Assembly (NCBI GenBank): GCA_033239525.1
Contig: BSYO01000005.1
Location: 24,410,519-24,474,518 of the forward strand
Source: Nepenthes gracilis
Lineage: Eukaryota > Streptophyta > Magnoliopsida > Caryophyllales > Nepenthaceae
DNA length: 64,000 bases
Direction: 5' to 3'
Part shown: piece after piece, positions 11,801-22,796 of the stretch
How the letters are laid out: the number at the start of each line of letters is the position of its first letter
Numbering within the stretch: the first letter of the stretch is position 1
Notes under the pieces: generated by a model
Databases searched by the model: none
Told to the model about the DNA's origin: nothing
The model's input: only the letters and a program-made list of their open reading frames with translations
Made by a program: the position numbers and the translations under genes

Positions 11801-12507
11801 ATAAATTATGACTTTGATAATAACGAAAAAAATCTTGATTGGTTTAACTCAAATTCATCTATACTTAAGAAAATCAGCTCAAATTATTAAAAAATCTTAA
11901 AATGAATTAACTCAAAAACACAATAATAAAATTAATAAATTCTGATTTTTTTTTTCCTGTTTTTGCATTGTTATTATTTTTATTATTTTATTTTTTTAAT
12001 ATTTTTGCGGTGAGAGGTCATAGTTTTTCCTCGGTCTTAGCTACGTCCTCTTCGCACCTATTTATTACAAGCCCAAGTTGACAGCACTTTTAAAAAGAAA
12101 AGCTATTGGGCCAAGGCTGAGCCCGGCCCATTGTTTTACTTATATAACATGTCAACCGTAGCACAGTTAACATTTAATCCAGCATATTTAAGCTTGCCAT
12201 AAATTTGAGTCCATTTTTTTTAAAAAATTGTTGATTATTAACTTTATAAATTAAAAAAACATCTACATTACTAGGCAGAAGATTTCTTAGTCCAAAATCT
12301 TAATTGATAAGCCCTACTAATTTGGCCTTTCCTCTCTGCACTCCCCCTATTAGTGGATGTTTAGAAACAGCCTTTTGGTTGTCTCACATCAAATTTTATT
12401 TATATATTTATTAAACACTTTGAATAACAAACCGTTAACAATGTCCACTACCAAATAATCATTTTTTACTATGCTTGCCTTTGTATGGACTGTGAGATCT
12501 AAGCACT
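8477..12507. other. AT-rich intergenic DNA
   Basis: No gene is supported here. The stretch holds an (AT)n microsatellite at about 8777-8809, long A/T homopolymer runs, and one degraded LTR-like repeat near 10.9-11.6 kb. Short open frames have no recognisable motif and no homologue among the other elements. Confidence 0.7.
10860..11610 (+). repeat. Degraded LTR-like repeat (copy 1 of a dispersed family)
   Basis: The right-hand part (about 11410-11600) shares ordered blocks with 59640-59834 and 61590-61770: a CGTCGGA(A/G)GATA-like block, AGTAAATCTTGC, TTCGTTGTATTGTG-like, and ATAATAATTTGGATCTAGGGATAC. A TATA-like ATTATAAATATC lies near 11305. The layout resembles the U3-R-U5 of an old solo LTR. 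The left edge is not defined. Confidence 0.5.
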
Positions 12508-13286
12508 TGTTGGGTTCAGTACCCAGGGTCCCCAATCCACCGGGTAAAAAGGATAAGTACTTGACCCAGGAAGATAAGTGTATCGGAGTCCGAGAATGTT
12601 CACAGCAGTCCGAGAGAAGATCTCGGAATAGCAGTACAGGAACGTCCGAGAGCTTTGAAGCCCGAGAACCCTCATCAAGCTTTGAAGTACGCGGACCAGA
12701 GTAAAGCACGAGGACTTATCCAAAGGTCAAAGTTCCAATCGCATGAGGACTCTTCAAGACGTCCCGAGAATGCCCACTTCGACTTCCTAAACGTCCAAAA
12801 GACGCGCAAAGTCTCGCAACACGCCACCACCGCCAGATCGATACATGTGATCGACATCCCCTGCAAATACGGCACGAAACGGCTCAGGCGGCCAAAAGTT
12901 GCCCATTCACGATAACAAACCTGACACAACAGAGATGTGTCAGGAGAGTAGGTGGCCAGCATGGCACCTAGCAGCCAACGGTAACATTCTCTCCTATAAA
13001 TACCCCACTTGGGGCATCAGATAGGAGAAAAAATTTTCCTTAAGAAAAAGAGAGAAAATAAAAGCATTCAAAAGCAAAGGCAGAACGCTCGTCCATTGTT
13101 CTCGGACACCACTTTGTAAACAGCAACAACAAACTTAGTGAAATCTTTTCCAGGCCAGGCCTCGTGGTTTTCCCTTCTCATTCAAGAGAAGGTTTCCACG
13201 TTAACTACTGTGTTCAATCTCTCTTCTCTCACACTCAATCATCATCTCATTTGTGTTGCTCGGACCCGAAAATCCGTAACGCAACA
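12508..13286 (+). repeat. Element B 5' LTR
   Basis: 779-base direct repeat. A good TATA box (CTCCTATAAATACCCC) lies at 12991-13006, so transcription likely starts shortly downstream. The sequence differs from the 3' LTR by scattered substitutions and short indels. Confidence 0.95.
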
Positions 13287-13287
13287 T

Positions 13288-13305
13288 TGGCGCCGTCTGT
13301 GGGAA
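13288..13305 (+). other. Element B primer-binding site
   Basis: TGGCGCCGTCTGTGGGAA begins two bases after the 5' LTR. This TGGCGCC start, complementary to a tRNA CCA-bearing 3' end, is conserved at the matching position of element D and decayed in element A. The tRNA species was not determined. Confidence 0.8.
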
Positions 13306-13389
13306 ACTTGGATTAAAAGTCAAGTTCTCATCCTCATAAACACATTCTAAACACACTCAACAAAGATCAACAATCAACAAGCACTAAAA

Positions 13390-14673
13390 ATGGTAAGCAC
13401 CAGAGCACAAGCGAGTGCCCTGAAAGAGCCACTCCACAATCCTCGGGGGACGCCCCCGACCCTTCTTGCGGCCGGTATTGAGAACCACTCCGATCCCGCC
13501 GTAAGGATTAGCGGCAAAGGTGGACGAGATGTACAAAGCCTTCATCGCTCTCTGCACGAGAATAGACAAGAAGGAAAAGGGAGCCCCTTCCGGGGGATCC
13601 CAGGCGGAGATATCCCGTAGCAGAGGGGGAAGGCACGAACGACGCGACGGGGCGCCCACCCACCGAGATCTACCAAGGATAGAAGTCGCTCAAGCGGCAG
13701 GGCCCCTCGCGGGCCAGAAGAACGTCGAGGACCCCGATCCCAGGGCGGCCAGGAACATCGCGCCCGGGAGATAGCGGATGCGCCCAGGTCCCCACAAAGA
13801 TCCAGGAGGACCCCAGAGAGGAGGGTGCACCAGCAGCCTGACGAGTTGAGGCACTTCCTCAACGCAAAAAAGGCGACCGCTCCACCACCCGTGGAGGAAA
13901 AATTGGAAAAAGTATGGAATCGTGTGTTCGGAGAGAGCAGCGGGGCAAGCATCCCGCAATCTCCGCTCACCACTAACGTTAGAGCGAGGGCACTGCCCTC
14001 GAAGTTCAAAATGCCCAACCTGGAGGCATACGATGGGAGCGCTGATCCCATGGATCACCTCAACATGTTCCGAGAGCACCTGAGCCTCCAAGGGCTTGAC
14101 GAGACGGCCATGTGCCAGTGTTTCCCCTTGACGTTAAAGGGGGACGCTAGGGTTTGGTTCTATGGGATGCCCGCGGGCTCCATCAGCACGTTTGGCGAAC
14201 TGGCGACGGCGTTCTTGTCGCAGTTCGCCTCCAGCAGAAGAGTGGAGAAACAGCCCTGGCACCTCACCCGCGTGAAACAGGGTGCCAGGGAGAGCCTGAG
14301 AGGATTCCTCAGTAGGTTCGTGTCTGAGGCCAGACAGATCCCGAGACTGTCCGACGGGGTGAAGCTGAACGCCTTCCTGTCCGGCCTAGAGGGGGGTTCC
14401 TTCTTCAAACATCTCATCCACAAAGGCCCTCGCACGTTCGAGGAGGCCGAGGCCATAGCGAGGGCCTACATTGCAGCAGAGGAGGCGAGCGATGCAAAGC
14501 GACCAGAAAGAGAAGAAGATTACCGTCCGAGGACTTCGGAGGTAAAGAGGAAGGCCGGGGACTATCGCAGTCCCCCTTTCGCGTCCAGGCAGCAGAAGCA
14601 CCACAGGCCTGAGATAGCCGTGCGTAGGGACGTCCCTCCAAAGACGCCTTACTCCCGAACGACACACGCATAA
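13390..14673 (+). pseudogene. Element B gag
   Basis: Begins MVSTRAQASALKE at 13390. An indel moves the homologous reading to another frame by about 13520-13600 (MYKAFIALCTRIDKKEKG), and it returns to the first frame near 13800. From 13825 the frame is open and carries the Retrotrans_gag core: KFKMPNLEAYDGSADPMDHL, then CQCFPLTLKGDARVWFYGMP and FLSGLEGG. The same blocks occur in element D. The frame ends at 14673 in a region where element D reads on toward the protease, so a further frameshift is present. Confidence 0.85.
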
Positions 14674-14702
14674 ACGCGTTACGTGCATCCGAGGAGAAGT
14701 TC

Positions 14703-15600
14703 GTGAAGTGGCCCATGCCTCAAAGAATCCAGAGACGGAGGCGACCCGAGGCGAAGTTCTGCGATTTCCACCGCCGCAGAGGACACGCGACGAAGACCGC
14801 AACTCTTTGCGAGAGGAGATCGAGGAGCCGATTAAGAGGGCCACCTCGGCCGTTTCTCCTGCAACGACCCGGACAGTCTTCCGGAACGGCAGGCGAACCT
14901 GAGGCTGACCCACCAAGGAACAGGGTCGCGGCGGGAGTTATCAACATGGTGTCCACCCGTCCAGCTGGAAACGACGGCCGAGAGCGCGCTGCATCAAAGA
15001 GGCCGCGGACTAGCTCTGGAGATGACATCATATGTTTTGGTAAGGAGGACATGGCCCATGTAACTTCCCCCCATTCTGACCCCCTTGTTGTAACTGCGCT
15101 CGTTTCAGATGGAGTAAATGACTTCCATCTGAAGCGAGTATTTGTTGATAATGGAAGTTCTCGCAATTTGCTTTATTTCGATGCTTATCAAAAGCTAGGA
15201 CTAAAAAGAGACCAAATGAAGGCCCCGGAGGGGCCACTGTACGGACTCGATAACGAGCCAGTCCCCGTCCTGGGCATCGTACAGCTGGAGGTCACCTTAG
15301 GGACATATTCGAGGACTGCGTCCAAGGTCCTCGCCTTCTTGGTGGTGGACCTCCCGTCCGTTTATAACGCAATCCTCGGACGCCTGGCAGCCACCTTCGG
15401 TCGTGACCTCCATCCCACATCTGAAAATGAAATTTCCAACTCCATTTGGAGTAGGGGAAGTCTTGGGCGAGCAGGCCGTTGGGAGAACGTGTTACCTGTC
15501 ACAGGCCACACGGACTCCCCTTCCCCAACCAATGGAAGACCTCGACCTCGGGGGACGAGGCGACCCTCCAACAAGCACGGGTAGAACCCCCCCGTAAAAA
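14703..15600 (+). pseudogene. Element B protease region
   Basis: It opens with a decayed zinc-finger-like CDFHRRRGHATK, matching CDFHRCGGHATEDC of element D. The retropepsin domain has VFVDNGSSRNLLYF around 15137-15178 (DNGSS as active-site motif), the flap-side [10 protein letters not shown], and VYNAILGR near 15361-15384. Frameshifts occur after the zinc-finger part and near 15580. It would process the polyprotein if intact. Confidence 0.8.
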
Positions 15601-17009
15601 TCCGACTGGATCCCGAGGATCCCGAGAGATGCGTCCAGATTGGAAGCTCTCTCGCCGAGTCCGTCCGAGAGAGCCTCACGACTCTCTTAAGAGAGAACTC
15701 GGACGTCTTTGCCTGGTCCCCAGCGGACATGCCGGGGATTTCCCCTGAGACAATAGTGCATCGGTTGGGCGTAGATCCCCACCACAAGCCTGTTAGACAA
15801 AAGCGCAGGAACTATTCAACGGAAAAGCTGATAGCTATCCGAGAAGAAGTGAAGAAACTCCTGGACGCTGGATTCATCCGGGAGGTGCAGTACCCGGACT
15901 GGCTCTCCAACGTAGTGATGATGAAGAAGAGCAGCGGAAAGTGGAGGATGTGCGTGGACTTCACAGACCTCAACAAGGCTTGTCCGAAAGACAGCTTTCC
16001 GCTCCCCAGGGTGGATCGACTGGTGGACTCGACCAGCGGCTACGAGCTGCTTAGCTTCATGGACGCCTACTCCGGATACAACCAGATCAAGATGCACACG
16101 GAGGACGAGGAGCATACATCGTTCATGACCGACCAGGGCACGTACTGCTACAAGGTAATGCCCTTCGGTCTCAAGAACGCCGGCGCAACATACCAGCGGC
16201 TAGTCAACAAGATCTTTGAAAACCAGATTGGCAGAAACGTAGAAGTCTACGTCGACGACATGCTCGTCAAAAGCACCATTGGTGGAAGTCACGTCGAAGA
16301 CTTAGCAGAGACCTTCCGAGTGCTCAGAGCGCACGGAATGAAGCTGAACCCCAGCAAGTGCACCTTTGGGGTGTCGTCCGGGAAATTCCTCGGTTTCATA
16401 GTGTCGCAACGTGGAATCGAGGCGAACCCAGAGAAGATCCAGGCCATCTTGGATATGAAGTCCCCTCGGACTGTGAAGGACGTCCAGAGGCTCACGGGAC
16501 GAGTGGCTGCCCTCTCCCGTTTCCTAGCCAAATCAGCTGAGAAGCATCTGCCATTTTTCAAGGCACTCAGGGGACCGAAAACCCAAGGGTTTCGCTGGAG
16601 CAATGAGTGCGAAGAAGCATTCCGGGGGCTCAAGGCGTACTTAGCCAATCCTCCTCTCCTGGCCTCCCCACTGCCAGGAGAGGAACTCTATTTGTACCTA
16701 TCAGTGACCGACCGAGCCCTAGGGTCGGTCCTGGTGAGGCAGCATCAAGGAGATCAGCAGCAGGTGTATTACGTCAGCAAGGCGCTGGCTGATTCAGAGA
16801 CCCGGTATCCACACACCGAAAAGGCTGCATTAACACTGGTGTACTCGGCTAGGAAGCTGAGACCTTATTTCCAGGCTCACAAGATCGTGATGCTGACCAA
16901 CCAGCCACTGAGAACCATTTTGCAAAAGCCCGAGGTCTCCGGGCGATTGATCAAGTGGGCTATCGAGCTCAGCGAGTTCGATATCGAGTTCGAGCCCGGC
17001 CGGCCATAA
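15601..17009 (+). pseudogene. Element B reverse transcriptase and first RNase H
   Basis: The clean frame runs 15729-17009 (426 codons). RT landmarks in order: GFIREVQYPDWLSNVV, WRMCVDFTDLNKACPKDSFP, FMDAYSGYNQI, MPFGLKNAGATYQRL, and the catalytic YVDDMLVKS at about 16249-16275. A connection and RNase H-like region follows with LYLYLSVTDRALGSVLV and LRPYFQAHKI. The frame is lost just before the RPAIKG hinge that leads into the second RNase H. This core looks intact, unlike its neighbours. Confidence 0.9.
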
Positions 17010-17700
17010 AGGGCCGTGGCCCTTGCGACTTTATGGTAGAAACAACAGCACTTCAAGACGAAGACGTCGCCGAAGCAACGGGGGCTGAAGAAGCAGAGTT
17101 CACTCCAGCGTGGACTTTGGATGTAGATGGATCCTTTATGAAGGATGGGTGCGGAGCGGGTGTTGTGCTGCAAACGCCCATGGGATCCGAGATCAAATAC
17201 TCAGTAACCTTGGGGTTTCCGGCCACAAACAACGTAGTAGAATACGAGGCCCTGCTCACAGGACTGCGGCTGGCAAAGGAGTGCTCGGCCAAGAGCCTAG
17301 TGATCTATAGTGACTCCGAGCTGGTTGTCAACCAGGCCCTCGGAAACTTTGAAGTCAACAGCCCTCAGCTTTCCAAGTACCTCGCAAAAGTGAAAGAGTT
17401 GGCCTCGCATTTCGAGAAGGTCAAATTTGTGCACATTCTAAGGGAAGAAAACGAGAAAGCAGACACGTTGGCAAAGGCAGCAGCAACCAGAGACCCAGGG
17501 CAGTATGACAAAGGAATGAGAGAAATTCTGGAGCGACCCTCCATAGAAGAGCCAGAGGCCGAGGTCATGCAGGTGTCCGGAAATGACACTTGGATGACCG
17601 CCTACTTGAGATACCTCACCAGTGGAGTTCTGCCCGAGGACGCCGCAGAAGCCAGAAAAGTGAGGAAGTCCGCGGGCTGGTACACCGTCATTGACGACCG
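16990..17700 (+). pseudogene. Element B second RNase H domain
   Basis: In the frame open to 17782, WTLDVDGSFMKDGCGAGVVL, then NNVVEYEALLTGLRLA, VIYSDSELVVNQ and HILREENEKADTLAKAA supply the four acidic positions of an RNase HI fold (D, E, D, D). A domain of this kind after the usual RT-RNase H is the established signature of plant Tat-lineage elements. The upstream junction needs a frameshift, so it is not continuous with RT here. Confidence 0.87.
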
Positions 17701-18610
17701 TCTATATCACGGGGTACTCGGCCCCTATTTGAGGTGCCTTACCCCGAGGAGGCGGAGTATGCACTTCAAGAGGTGCATCTAGGAATTTGTGGATCACACA
17801 TTGGAGGCAAGAACCTAACATTCAAGATTATGCGGCAAGGGTATTATCACAACGATGAGGAATGATGCCATGGACTTCGTGCGCAAGTGTGAAAATTGCC
17901 GTGTCCACGGCAATATAAGCCATCACCACACGTGGAGCTTCAAGCGTTGCAATCTCCATGGCCCTTTGCGCGATGGGGGCTTGACATCCCTGACCGTTTC
18001 CCATTGCGTCCCGCTCGGAGGAAGTTCCTCATCGTGGGAATAGACTACTTCACCAAGTGGGTAGAAGCAACGCCACTAGCACGGATAACCGAGCGGAACA
18101 CGATCGAGTTCCTCCGGCAGAGTATTGTTTGCAGGTTTGGAGTGCCCGAAAAGTCGTCACGTATAATGGGACACAGTTCACGGGAAGGCAATTTTCCAGG
18201 TACTGTGCTAGCCTTCGAATTAATTTAATTCATACATCTGTTGCATATCCTCAGACCAACGGCCAGGTAGAAGTCACAAACAGGACCATCTTGCATGGGC
18301 AAAACCAAGCCGCTAGACTCAGGGGCTCATGGGTGGACGAGCCGCCATCCATCCTCCTCGGGGCATACAGACCACGATGAGGGAACCTACAAGAGAGACC
18401 CCTGCCTCGGCTGTGCTACGGGGTCGAGGTCACCATACCACTAGAAGTGGGCCTTCCAAGCCTCCGAGTAGAACACTTCGACCCAAGCGTCAACGACCAC
18501 CGGCTCGAGAGCACCTAGATTTGCTTGAGGAAGCCCGAAACAAAGCACAACTTTGCGTGGCAATGTATCAACGCGGGTGGCCCGCTATTACAACAAGAGA
18601 GTAAAAGCAC
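17701..18610 (+). pseudogene. Element B integrase, fragmented
   Basis: Pieces lie in several frames. The zinc-binding part has HLGICGSHIGGKN followed by DFVRKCENC. The catalytic core shows FLIVGIDYFTKWVEATPLAR near 18030-18080 and VAYPQTNGQVEVTNRTI near 18240-18290. The C-terminal region resembles the intact-looking C-terminus of element D. At least four frame changes make it inactive. Confidence 0.82.
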
Positions 18611-18823
18611 GATAGTTGAGTCGGAGACCTCGTATTGAGAAGCATCGCGGCAACAGAAAGAATGCCGGCCGAAACAAGCTCTCCCAAATGGGAAGGACCC
18701 TTCCTAGTCTCAAAGTGATTTCAAAACGGGGCATACAAGCCGCGAACCCGGAAGGTAAGCTAATCCCCGTACATGGAACGCAGCACCTCAAAAGTACTAC
18801 CAAGGGGGGACGGGGCCAAGACA

Positions 18824-19252
18824 AAACTTCGGTTCCGTCCGAGCGGCCCAAGAGGTCGAACTTAAAAACTTAGGTGCCACCCGAGCGGCCCTCCATGCGG
18901 TCGGACCCGAGGTCGTGCAATGAAACTTCGGTTCCGTCCGAGCGGCCCAAGAGGTCGAACTTAAAAACTCGGGTGCCACCCGAGCGGCCCACTGCGGTCG
19001 GACCCATGAGGTCAGGCAATGAAACTCGGTTCCGTCCCGAGCGCCCCAAGAGGTCGAACTTAAAAACTCGGGTGCCACCCGAGCGCCCATCGCGGTCGGA
19101 CCCATGAGGTCGTGCAATGAAACTCGGTTTCGTCCCGAGCGGCCCAAGAGGTCGAACTTAAAACTCGGTGCCACCCGAGCGGCCACCGCGGTCGGACCCA
19201 TGATGTCGCAATGAAACTCGGGTTCGTCCCGAGCGCCCAAGAGGTCGACCGG
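18824..19252. repeat. Element B 94-99-bp tandem array
   Basis: About 4.4 units of 94-99 bases. TGAAACT landmarks fall near 18921, 19020, 19118 and 19212. Each unit holds CCGTCC(C)GAGCG(G)CCCAAGAGGTCGA and a second related half with CCACCCGAGCGGCC. Very GC-rich. The array has the same position and a similar core as the array of element D. Apparent frames across it are repeat translations, not genes. Confidence 0.92.
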
Positions 19253-19404
19253 CAAACACAAGGGAAGGAAAAGAAGAAGGCACAACAATCTTCCACAACT
19301 TCTTTCTCATTTCAACAAAGGTGAAGAGTACATGTACAAAAATAAAAGTACATCAAGGCACTCAGGCTGGCTCCCGGCTTATTCGGCCCAAATCGGGAAG
19401 GTCC

Positions 19405-21378
19405 TCAGGAAGGTCCAAGGACACTTCCAGATCCGAAAACTCGACGGCCACGGAGATAGTGGATCTTGAAAGGACCCAGACGGACGGACGTCGCTCGGGC
19501 CTCCCAAAGAATGCCAAACAAGTCAGCAGCTCTTAAAGCACTGGCATTGAGGGGGTGGAGAATGAAGCTAGCGAACCGTGGACGAATCAGTCGAAGTACT
19601 CGGCGGCACATGCGAATGCCCTCCCAGTACTTACGGTCCAGCAAAGGAGCAATGTCCGCGGTCGGGATGGACGCCCTCAGCTTTGCATCCTGACGAGACA
19701 GCCTCTCCTGTTGGCGCTTCAAGACTTCGTTCAAGGAGGCTATCTCCCCTCTTGCAGCCGCGAGCTCCGCCTTGGCAACCGCAAGCTCCATCCTATCCTT
19801 CCGAGCGGCCTCCCTGGCAGCTTCCAGTTCCTCTAGCTGAGAGAAGCCCCGCGCAACTCTTCCAGAAATGGCATCAAGTCTCCCAGCCATGTCGTGGATC
19901 TGGACCAAAGGGCAAGACTAGTTGGAGCAAGAAAGATAAAGCGAAGGACCAAAGCACTTAGAAAAATAAAAGTACCTCAGCAGCAAGGGAGCCACCACTT
20001 AAAGGGGCTCCTCCTGACTCCGGGGCACGAGCAAAGACCACGAACATTTCCACCCAACCTCGGAAGTGGAAACGTCAATGTAAGAGCAACGGGCCGGGGG
20101 CTCGACAATAGGTGCCTCGACCTCCGCCTCCAAAGGTCCGAGGCCATGTACACTGGGGTCCCATCATCGGGAGCCTCCCGTGGCGCGCCCCGATCTCGCT
20201 TGGGACCGAGATGGCCGGGGGCTCAAGAACGACCTCATCTTCAACGTCCCTCGAGAGTCCTCGATCTCAAAGTCCTCGGATGGATGCTCAACGGGGTGGA
20301 CGCTTCACCAGTAGTTCAGAGAAACTCCGAGGCGGGACTCTCGGCTTTGGACTTAGGGAGCTCGGTCACTTCAACAATCCTCGGCGAGATCCTCCAGGGG
20401 GACTGGAAAAATAAAGGCAAGTAGAGTCCTCGACCCCCGAGGACCTCGGATGTGAGGACTTCCTTTTCTTGAACAGAGGAGCGATGATGTCACCATCCGT
20501 GAACTCGTCCGCATCAGAAATAGTGCCCTCCGAAGAAGGCATCTTCACCTCACCTTGAGGACACTTTGAGCCCTCAACGTCCGAGCGTTTGGAGCTCTCG
20601 GACGGCCTGCTTTGCCCTGCTTGGACGGTCGGACCTGGAATGCTCAGAGTCCCCGTCCTCTTTCTCAACTTTTTCTTGGACTTGGACTTCACGGGAGTGG
20701 ACGTAGGCGCGTCCTCAGCAGTAGAGGCCCACTTGGCCTCCTTCAACTTCTCGGGCAGCAACCAAATGTTGCGCTTGTCCAAGTGGAAGCCCCCGAGATT
20801 GGCCTTTACCAAGTCCGTCAGATCCTTGGCATACTCCCTATCACTGAGGGAAGGCTCGGTGCAATACTCACTTTTCACCTTCCCCCATTTATTTGGGATG
20901 GCCCAAAGCTGTGGGGCTCCCAGAAAGAAAAACTTGTTTTCCAACGCTTCGTGGAGTCCGGGTTCCCCCCACAAAGCAAAGCAAACTCCGACCGAGGAGT
21001 CATGGTGATCCAGTCGAGGTTATGTGTGAAACGAAACATAACCTTGACAACCGTGACGTTTAGGAGTTTTTTGTGGCAGCGAAGAAAGACGCACAAGGAG
21101 ACGAGGTACCTGGTGGCGTTGGGTCAAGCCCCGCTAATGGGACGCCCAGATCCCTCATGATCTCGTGAAGCTCCGCAGGAACAGGAAATCGAAGCCCACT
21201 CTTGAGGTGGATCTCGTAAACAGAAATGAAACCGTCAGGAGGGCGCGACGCCCTATCATGCGGCTCCGGCACCACCATGGCCATATCGTCAGGAATCTCG
21301 TACAGGACTCGCAGCTCCTCAAGCCTCGGCTGCTCGACAAAGGACGATGCGATGTCTCTTACTCCCTAGCGCCACCAT
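19405..21378 (-). pseudogene. Element B antisense gene (Transposase_28-like N-terminus, coiled-coil C-terminus)
   Basis: It runs opposite to gag-pol. An ATG at 21378 starts MVALGSKRHRIV; after a frameshift the reading continues EELRVLYEIPDD and then DGFISVYEIHLKSGLRFPVP (near 21230-21170), which resembles the plant 'putative gypsy type transposon' family. A plausible donor CCAG/GTACCT ends the first exon at 21110. The next part carries FRFTHNLDWITMTPR and a Ser/Lys-rich basic region (about 20366-21060). The last part (19405-19908) is a coiled coil ending RKYWEGIRMCRRVLRLI. Element D has the same gene. Function unknown; breaks suggest this copy is dead. Confidence 0.75.
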
Positions 21379-22000
21379 TGTGAATTTGAAAGCGAAAGAA
21401 GCAAGGAAATGAAGAACTTGGAAACGAAAGGGTTTATCACGGAGGAAGACGAGGAAGAAAGGTTCAGCAGAAGAAAGTTTATGAAGGGCCAAGAGGCGCC
21501 TTTTATAGCCCGAAAAATTTGAAAAGGCGCCATCATCACCATGCCACACGTCAGACGGCCATTCGAATCAGAAAAAGTAGTCTTGCCACGTGTCACTCGG
21601 ACATTGGCCACGTGAAGTCTGACCGTCCGTCAGAATAATTAATGGCTGGCCACGTGTCACTCGGCCGCTCTCTTCAGATAAATGATGAACGTTACCTTTC
21701 CAAGGCGATTGACAAAGACGTCAATCACGCATTTAATGCCCACAAAGAGCACAAAACGGCGGCATGAGAGTTTTCGGACAATGACAAAGTTATCGAACAA
21801 TGAAGTCCGCGGACCAAGAGGAAGTCTCCAAAAGTTACGAGGACTTAAACGTGCCTCAAAGCAAATTCTAATCTAAGTCTTCATCAAAGAAGCGGGACCC
21901 CTCGGACAATCATCATGTTTGCGGACAAGCATTCACAAGAAAAAAGACATCTCAGGAAGCCTCAGAAGAACATGCCCAACGGTCGAAGATCTCGGACCCT

Positions 22001-22791
22001 TGGGCATGGGGGGCTAGTGTTGGGTTCAGTACCCAGGGTCCCCAATCCACCGGGTAAAAAGGATAAGTACTTGACCCGGGAAGATAAGTGTATCGGAGTC
22101 CGAGAATGTTCACAGCAGTTCGAGAGAAGATCTCGGAATAGCAGTGCAGGAACGTCCGAGAGCTTTGAAGCCCGAGAACCCTCATCAAGCTTTGAAGTAC
22201 GCGGACCCAGTAAAAGCACGAGGACTTATCCAAAGGTCAAAGTTCCAATCAGGTCGAGGACTCTTCAAGACGTCCGAGAATGCCAGCTCAGCTTCCTAAA
22301 CGTCCAAAAGACGATAAAGTCTCGCAACACGCCACCACCGTCGGGGCCCGACCACACAGATCGACATCCTCGGCAAATACGACACGAAACGGCTCAGGCG
22401 GCCAAAAGTTGCCCATTCACGATAACAAACCTGACACAGCAGAGATGTGTCAGGAGAGTGGGTGGCCAGACTGGCACCTAGCAGCCAACGGTAACATTCT
22501 CTCCTATAAATACCCCACTGGGGCATCGATAGGAGAAAAATTTTCCTTAAGAAAAGAGAGAAAATAAAAAGCATTCAAAAGCAAAGGCGACGCTCGTCCA
22601 TTGTTCTCGGATACCACTTTGTAAACAGCAACAACAAACTTAGTGAAATCTTTTCCAGGCCAGGCCTCGTGGTTTTCCCTTCTCATTCAAGAGAAGGTTT
22701 CCACGTTAACTACTGTGTTCAATCTCTCTTCTCTCTCACTCAATCATCATCTCATTTGTGTTGCTCGGACCCGAAAATCCGTAACGCAACA
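22001..22791 (+). repeat. Element B polypurine tract and 3' LTR
   Basis: The purine-rich GGGCATGGGGGGCTAG (about 22002-22017) abuts the LTR at 22018-22791 (774 bases). The LTR repeats the 5' copy, including the TATA box at about 22501-22512. Confidence 0.92.
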
Positions 22792-22796
22792 GTACT

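Larger units (their letters stand above)
12508..22791 (+). mobile_element. Element B: Ty3/gypsy Tat-lineage LTR retrotransposon
   Basis: A 10.3-kb element with LTRs at 12508-13286 and 22018-22791, both starting TGTTGGGTTC and ending GTAACGCAACA. The flanks are GCACT on the left and GTACT on the right, a five-base target duplication with one difference. Order: LTR, primer site, gag, protease, RT-RNase H, second RNase H, integrase, GC-rich tandem array, antisense gene, polypurine tract, LTR. The second RNase H and the antisense gene point to the Tat group. Frameshifts and stops break every reading frame, so it is not autonomous. Confidence 0.93.

Noticed and set aside
15362..15787. 141-codon minus-strand frame in element B pol
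   Set aside because: It is the complement of the protease-RT junction; the plus strand carries clear domain homology.
18824..19252. Regular repeats that might suggest a CRISPR array
   Set aside because: Units are contiguous without unique spacers, and the context is a plant retrotransposon.
18797..19296. Frames of up to 163 codons with repeated SSTSW/RPERP
   Set aside because: They are read-throughs of the tandem DNA array of element B; conceptual repeats in several frames are expected.
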